DNA of 64,000 nucleotides from Circinella umbellata (taxonomy: Eukaryota; Mucoromycota; Mucoromycetes; Mucorales; Lichtheimiaceae), in assembly GCA_025093555.1 (NCBI GenBank), contig JAIWNF010000065.1:185600-249599 (forward strand), read 5' to 3'. The notes beneath the pieces were generated by a model. The model was not told the DNA's origin. It did no database searches and was given only the letters and a program-made list of their open reading frames with translations. The translations under genes were made by a program, and so were the position numbers. Below, one piece after another: positions 58,356 through 64,000 of this stretch (the stretch's first letter is position 1; the number at the start of each line of letters is the position of its first letter).

Positions 58356-60811
58356 TTATGTGTTTGTGTATGAAATAGGAGCTTTTTCTACATGCTCCCA
58401 TTTATCTTTGTTCTCCCCCATCCAATGTAACGATCTTTCTTTTACACCTCCAGAATACCATTCAGGTTTCGGATTTTTGCGCCAATATTCAACCATTTTT
58501 AAAGCTTCATCCACCTGCAACATGTGAAGCTCCATGTACGCTTTAACTCCTTCTATAACTCGTTTTCGACGATTATATTTCTTGCTCTGGTTTTTTCGCC
58601 ATACTGTTCCCCACTGGTTTTCAAGATCCTTGATAGCAGGACCACCAGATAAGCCATCATGCCATTCGCGCCATAAATCTTGTGTTGTGCATACACCTGA
58701 ACTCAGTATATAATGCGGTGACTGCTGGGATGGCGTGGTAATGGTAGAAGGTGTAGTGACTGGTTGATGTGGATGTTGAGGTAAATTTACGGAAGGTGTA
58801 AGTGTTGAAATGTTGATGGGTGATGGTGGTGGCATGGATGACGATGATGGGGTAGCAGAAACAGAACTGTCGTTTGGAGCAGCAGACGAGTTTGGTGCCC
58901 ACTGAACTGAAATTGTAAGACGCCCATTTGCAAGGTCCCCCATAGCCTGGTTAAAAACGTTTACATGTTGTTGAAGCAACTGATTATTGTGGTTTACTTG
59001 CTGCATAACATCGGCATGTGTTTGACGAATATAGTTGTGTAAATGTGGCATGGCTCTTGATAGCAAAAGGTCCTCTGGTGGTGGGGTGATGGCAATTGAT
59101 TGTTCAAGGTCACTAGAATAAAAAAGAATGGTAAGTTAGAATTAAGTATTACAAGTTATTTATATATCATACAATAGAAATACAAGACTTACGATTTATA
59201 TGCCAAATATTCCGGGTCATTAAAAAGGGGGGCACTCCAGATAGAAAGACGTGGATGGCGTTTTATCATCATGACAGAATCTTGCAAGAATGTCACTAAG
59301 TATTTGTAACATTTTTAAGAATCCATCAGCAGTAAAACTTTGATCACCTTGGCCTTGATCGATCTTTGTTTGCCACTCTTCAACCCATGGAAAGACTTTT
59401 CTTTGCAAACTACTAGGAGGTGAAACGGAGGCTCGAGGTAAATAAAATGTTTTTTCATTAGCGTCAAAAGATGCCATCGCTCGTAACATTCGCCGAGGCA
59501 AATTTGTAAGATATGAGCCTTCCATCGAATCGTTCGTCCACCTTCCAGCCCGTCGAATATCCGAAGCACCAGCATCACCCAAATCTGCCATCTTGGCGCC
59601 TGATTTTCGACCTACATGTGTGATTGATGTGGATTTAATATGGCAGTCATCAAATGCCTTCTTGAATGCTTTGTAATGAGCGTCATGAGAAACGGCCGTT
59701 TTCAAATCATTGGTTGCACCGCTCTTGAATAGCTTGATTGTATACCATTCCTCAGGACGTGTCATATCCGGGAATTGCTCACCACTAATATGCCAGCGAT
59801 GGAAAAAATATATGCCAAGAGTCATCCAAAGACAAATTTCTACATGTCCACACCGAATAGCTGATGCATGCTCTTGTTTTCCAAATTGATTTGTCTTTCC
59901 ATGATCCATAAGTAAAATTAAGCATGGGCACTCGACTTCGGGATTTGGTCCTTCTCCTTGCAATGGAATGTAATGTACATCAGCCAACTCGATCTCATGA
60001 ACATTTCCACCACGCATTAAGCCAAAATGAGACGCCAAAAACATTACTGCATTTCGATAATGCTCAGGTCGGTCCTTGGTTAGAAGTAGTCAACCACCTT
60101 TGTCAATTCGTCAGTAGTAGAATACCCATCGAGAATGGAACCAGCGACACGATCTGCGTAGTTTTCCTTTCTTCTTCTTGTTTCTTTTTTTCTTTCATTT
60201 TTCAACAAGGTCTTTACATCTGGGATTCGTGGATGGTTATCGGGGACATTGAGGTTGAGACGGCATTGATCATGGAAAAGTAGGACCACGGCACTGACAT
60301 ATTGTTCAATGGAGCTGAAACCGATTACATATGCCTCTACTTCTTCTTCAACTGTTGTACTATAGTCATCAATTATTCTTCTTTTTGGGTTTGTTGGACG
60401 ACGTCTTCTTCCGATTACCTTTATGGATGAGAAGATATATAAGTAAAAAGAAATTACAATTTTATTTTTGTTTACTTTTTTAATGCCGGTATTACTTACA
60501 GATTCCTCCAAGAAAAAATGCAATTTATCACCATCAACTTGATAGCGGGTAGCTAATGGATATCCTTTGTCATCACACCATCTAATGAATTCGTCCATCT
60601 TCGGATAGTATGTACGCTTGGTAGCATCGGGTGTAAGTTGTTGGGTTGTTCGTTGGGTTCGTCGTCTTGATTCTTGCATTGCTATGTTTAATTGATGTGC
60701 AGCATGGCTAGATTGTCCATTGGAACTTCCAGTAAGTTGAGATGATGAATCCTCACTAAGATGAGTATATATTTGACAAAGGTAAGGATGATATTTGGTA
60801 TGGTCAGACAT
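58356..60811 (-). pseudogene. Crypton tyrosine recombinase with C-terminal GCR1_C domain, two frameshifts
   Basis: Three exons: 60500-60811, 59193-60418 and 58356-59112. The N-terminal core-binding part reads TYYPKMDEFIRWCDDKGYP. The catalytic domain has FGLMRGGNVHEI (first Arg), ITHVGRKSG (His-x-x-Arg), IRRAGRW and GSYLTNLPRRML (Tyr nucleophile), so the Arg-His-Arg-Tyr set is present. Exon 3 ends in a GCR1_C-type DNA-binding domain (DLWREWHDGLSGGPAIKDLE; NRRKRVIEGVKAYM). This domain order defines fungal Cryptons, which move as circular DNA by recombinase. Single-base shifts near 60090 and near 59290 interrupt the frame; the splice sites are intact. Element ends could not be defined. Confidence 0.85.
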
Positions 60812-62775
60812 GGTAATAAATAAAAGCTATGTATGTAGTTGTTGATAGCGCAAAATACGATTAAAATATCTGCTATTTATATTTTTTTTTTCATTTTTAA
60901 TTCTATATAGTTATCATATGATTATATATTATATACGTTTAATCATCGCTTGGCAAAGATGTTCTATTGAAGCATCGTAGCCAAGATAAGTGAAAGTTAA
61001 CACTTTTTTAGAACACCTTTTTTTTTTTGCCATAAACTGCGAACCACAACCACTTCTTGGCATTTATCATATTAGGCATATTGTATATCATATTATATCT
61101 TCAATATTATCAATGCTCAGGACTTGGCATAGTAGATCTTATTACAAACGTTATTTATATCATCAATGCCTAGCACTCTATTTTATTATAGCTTTATTTT
61201 CATTAATCTAGACTAGTTATATTCAGCATTTATATATATGATTTGCCACAAAATAAAATGACAGTTGTCAGGGAAACATACGTTTTTGAAAATAAAATAA
61301 ACATATATGAACGACTATTTATGGTATAATTCTTTTTATTATCTTAATATTACATGATTCCATGTTTGCTATTGTTGACAAAACATCTTTATTATAAGTG
61401 GCACTTTGACAACTGATCTCAGTAAATAATTTTTTTGAGGCACTTCCACACAAAAAAAAAAAACAGCCCTGATCTGCCAAGAGCTTCCGCGCTCCGCGCG
61501 GAATTGAAAACCTAATTTGGAAATCCATACAATGATTCAAGTCCGCTTATGGCTCAGGACTCGCGTCCGGACTCACAGGGAATTCAGTTTGATATGCTCT
61601 ACATATCAGTGAATGTGAAGTGGCATTTTAATGTTTATATCTTATTATAATAATAGTTCCAAGCAAAGGACCATATGGTTCACCAATGACGGTCATGTGC
61701 CTGACACAACAAAGGCTCTTTGTCGTATGGATGGGAAATATGGATAAAATGAGGTAAGATAAAATAAATAGAGATAGGAATGGATAACAAAGATAAGTCT
61801 TGTGAGAATCAATTAGGTCTTTTATTATATGAATAAAGTATCAAGATAAAAAGATAATTTTATATTATTTAATTTTAAGTCTATATTTATATTCTTTGGT
61901 ATATAGTTTCCCTATCCTATGATGATGGGTTCACTTGTTGTTTTAGTTTCAGTATATTGATATATGATATGTTTTATATTATTATTATTATTAGTATATG
62001 ATTGTGATTGGTATATTATTATTGTTATATGTTTCATTTGGTATGATTTGCTTAATATGGTATAATAGAGAAGTAACTGATATTATTATGTTTGAGTTAG
62101 AGCGGTATCTATTATTATTATTTATTTTTGATGGTGGGTAGGAATATCACACTCTTCTTGGTTCTGGTAAAGTACAAAATGTATATATTACATGAATGAA
62201 TTACGTTAGTATTATTATACTCATAAACCGCATTCACTAGCTCAAGAAAAACAAAAGGGTAAAGCAGGTGTTGTATTATAAGAACATTATCTCTTTATCC
62301 CAGATGAAATAAGAAATCATATTCAAAATATTTAAAATACAGACGTGAACAGAACTCAATTCTAAAAAGGAAACTGAGTAAAATCGCATAACGATGTCCT
62401 GCGCCTCGTCAACTTAAATTAAAGAATAAAAGAGAGTATCATGGCTAAGCCCAATATACTTCAGAACAGTAGCTATAGTAACCTTCTCAATATTAATGAC
62501 TGATATCAAGTACCCGACTTTACTATCAATCACCCACATCATTCTATTAACTAAGCCCCATAACTCATAGAATAGAAATCATATAAATACGGGTTGTAAA
62601 TATTATTTTAAAGAAATAACTTTATTCTAGTTTCAAAATTATTATTAAAGATATATAACAAAGTCTCAAAGGATTTATACCTTGTCTGTTTTTATTTCCT
62701 ACTTTTATTAAAATAACCAAATATCACATTTTTTCCTTTGAATACTCCTATTATATTATTTTAACTTACCTTATC
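60812..62775. other. Intergenic between Crypton and gag, AT-rich
   Basis: No gene is supported. A GC-rich hairpin (61485-61503) and the nearby GC-richer stretch CAGGACTCGCGTCCGGACTCACAG (about 61554-61577) may mark a transposon terminus. The 61.7-62.7 kb part is TATTATTATT-rich and may include the leader or LTR of the gag element; no repeat pair could be tested because the downstream end is outside the window. Confidence 0.4.
61485..61503. repeat. GC-rich hairpin TTCCGCG-CTCCG-CGCGGAA
   Basis: A perfect 7-bp stem with a 5-base loop lies in otherwise AT-rich DNA, immediately after a 12-base A-run. Confidence 0.6.
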
Positions 62776-63999
62776 ATGTCCCAACAACCAAGCACTTCAA
62801 GTATCCAACAAGATTGTAATCCTCTCGTCGATTATCAAGATGAAAGTGACAATAACTCGAACATCGAAGGATATGAAGCTGAAGATACACCGATGGAAGA
62901 AGATAGAGAAGAACAAGATATGACGACTCATGGTTCAAACCGTGAAGGCAAGATCCATTGCCGCTGTTCGTTCTCCTGGCTCTCTCTTTTCTGACTATGC
63001 TGATCCTAAAGCTGTTATGGAAAATATCATCCATCATTATAAGGTAAAGCTCGACAGGTTGTTAGTCCAATACAATCGTGCGCTTCCCTCCGCTGGTAGT
63101 GAAATGCTCCAGTCGCGACAAGCTGATATATAAAAACCCAAAAAACTTTATTCCAATTCCGTGCCGCTTATAAACAAGAATACGTTGATGGTCAAGACCA
63201 AGGCAATACCATGGCAAGATCTACCGATCGTATGACGGCTAAAGACGTTCCTCTATTTCAAGTAGTTGGTTCGCTCGTAAAAAATAATAAAAAAGATGTC
63301 TTCGAATCAGTTGACCATTTTTTATTACAATTTAAGAAAGTCGTTGAGGCGAATACTGGTGGCAAAATAGATAAGCACTGGTCGAAGTGGCTCCCATTGG
63401 CTTTCCCTCACGAACATGATCATTGGTATGAACAAAAGTTGGCTGGTCGTAACTATGGTTGGTCCAAAGTATGTAAAATTATCAAAAGAAGGTTCCAATC
63501 AAGTGATTTGAAAATGTCCAAAGCTACCGAGGCATACACCATGACAATGAATAAGGGTGAAACCGTAGCTGATTATGGTACTCGTTTTTTGAACGTTTGC
63601 CGAGACGGTGGTCTCAAAGATAATGAAGGTTTGGCGTTGCGTTTCTTGGGTTCTACGAAACACATTCAGGAGAACGTGAAGATCGCTTGGAGTGGTCGTT
63701 ATGGTACAAGAATGCCGCGTACAGTTGAAGAAGTTTTACGTGTTGCTAATGCTGTATCTTTGAACAAAAGAAGCCGTTGTCAAGACGATAATGTTGGTTC
63801 AAATCAAAGACGTCGTCACAACAACAATGGTGGTTCCCAAGGTTTTCAAGGTTCCAAGAAAAACTGGTGTCCTCACCACAAGAAATACGTGTCACATAAG
63901 CCTCAAGATTGTCATTTACATATTGAAAAGGTAAATTCGTCGTTGTCCTCCGTGGCTGAAAAACGATTTAAGAGAGGTGAATGCGTACATTGTGGGTGA
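62776..63999 (+). pseudogene. LTR-retrotransposon gag-like gene, frameshifted, cut by the window edge
   Basis: The ATG at 62776 opens an acidic N-terminus (MSQQPSTSS; EDTPMEEDREEQDM). The frame shifts near 62940 to AVMENIIHHYKVKLDRLLVQ and again near 63128 to KTLFQFRAAYKQEY. The long last frame (to 63999) carries a retrotransposon-gag-like helical domain: VFESVDHFLLQFKKVVEANT, HWYEQKLAGRNYGWSKVCKI, GETVADYGTRFLNVCRDGG. A His/Cys segment (CPHHKKYVSHKPQDCHLH) and the start of a knuckle (CVHCG) follow. A third shift, probably an extra G, creates the stop at 63997-63999. Pol would lie to the right, outside the window. Confidence 0.7.
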
Positions 64000-64000
64000 A

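Noticed and set aside
61319..61540. Minus-strand frame with RGARKLLADQGCFFFLC
   Set aside because: It includes translated poly-A and hairpin sequence, has no motif, splice context or neighbouring partner exon.

Overview
The window looks like nuclear DNA of an early-diverging filamentous fungus, most likely Mucoromycota (Mucorales-like). The DNA is AT-rich. Host genes are split by short introns (about 40-150 bp) with GTAAGT/GTATGT-type donors and TAG/CAG acceptors. Proteins carry Asn/Gln/His/Ser low-complexity runs, and the transposon set (EnSpm/CACTA with a Tnp2-type transposase, MULE, Crypton with a GCR1_C domain, Ty3-like gag) suits that group. The species cannot be named from the sequence.

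Layout. 1-2.1 kb: no convincing gene, but an exact five-copy 22-bp repeat. 2.2-8.4 kb: a minus-strand cluster with a small two-exon membrane protein, a five-exon Sec7-PH Arf-GEF, one unassigned exon and a four-exon single-TOG CLASP-like protein. 12.4-13.1 kb: an intronless protein of unknown function. 15.3-18.8 kb: a ten-exon PP2A B'' (EF-hand) regulatory subunit with an acidic tail. 20.8-24.2 kb: a seven-exon PAS-domain kinase. 24.2-32.6 kb: a gene desert with one MULE fragment. 32.6-35.2 kb: convergent EMC2 (plus) and isopentenyl phosphate kinase (minus). 35.2-40.4 kb: intergenic. 40.4-42.2 kb: a long low-complexity protein with one hydrophobic segment.

From about 44 kb to the right edge the window is a transposon cluster: a broken MULE (45.4-47.3 kb, minus), a complete 6,666-bp CACTA/EnSpm-like element (48,878-55,543), a second MULE-like relic (55.7-57.7 kb, plus), a Crypton tyrosine recombinase (58.4-60.8 kb, minus) and a frameshifted gag (62.8 kb to edge, plus). 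The CACTA-like element has CACCAT terminal inverted repeats, TA flanks, inverted subterminal motif arrays, a Tnp2-type transposase gene and a divergent six-exon accessory gene.

The host genes splice into uninterrupted frames, whereas almost every transposon gene has single-base frameshifts or stops. The host genes point to membrane traffic (Arf-GEF, EMC2), cytoskeleton (CLASP), signalling (PP2A B'', PAS kinase) and isoprenoid supply (IPK); nothing suggests they form one pathway. The most unusual object is the CACTA-like element with its divergent second gene. All exon boundaries were placed by eye from frame, splice sites and protein continuity; no searches or alignments could be run.
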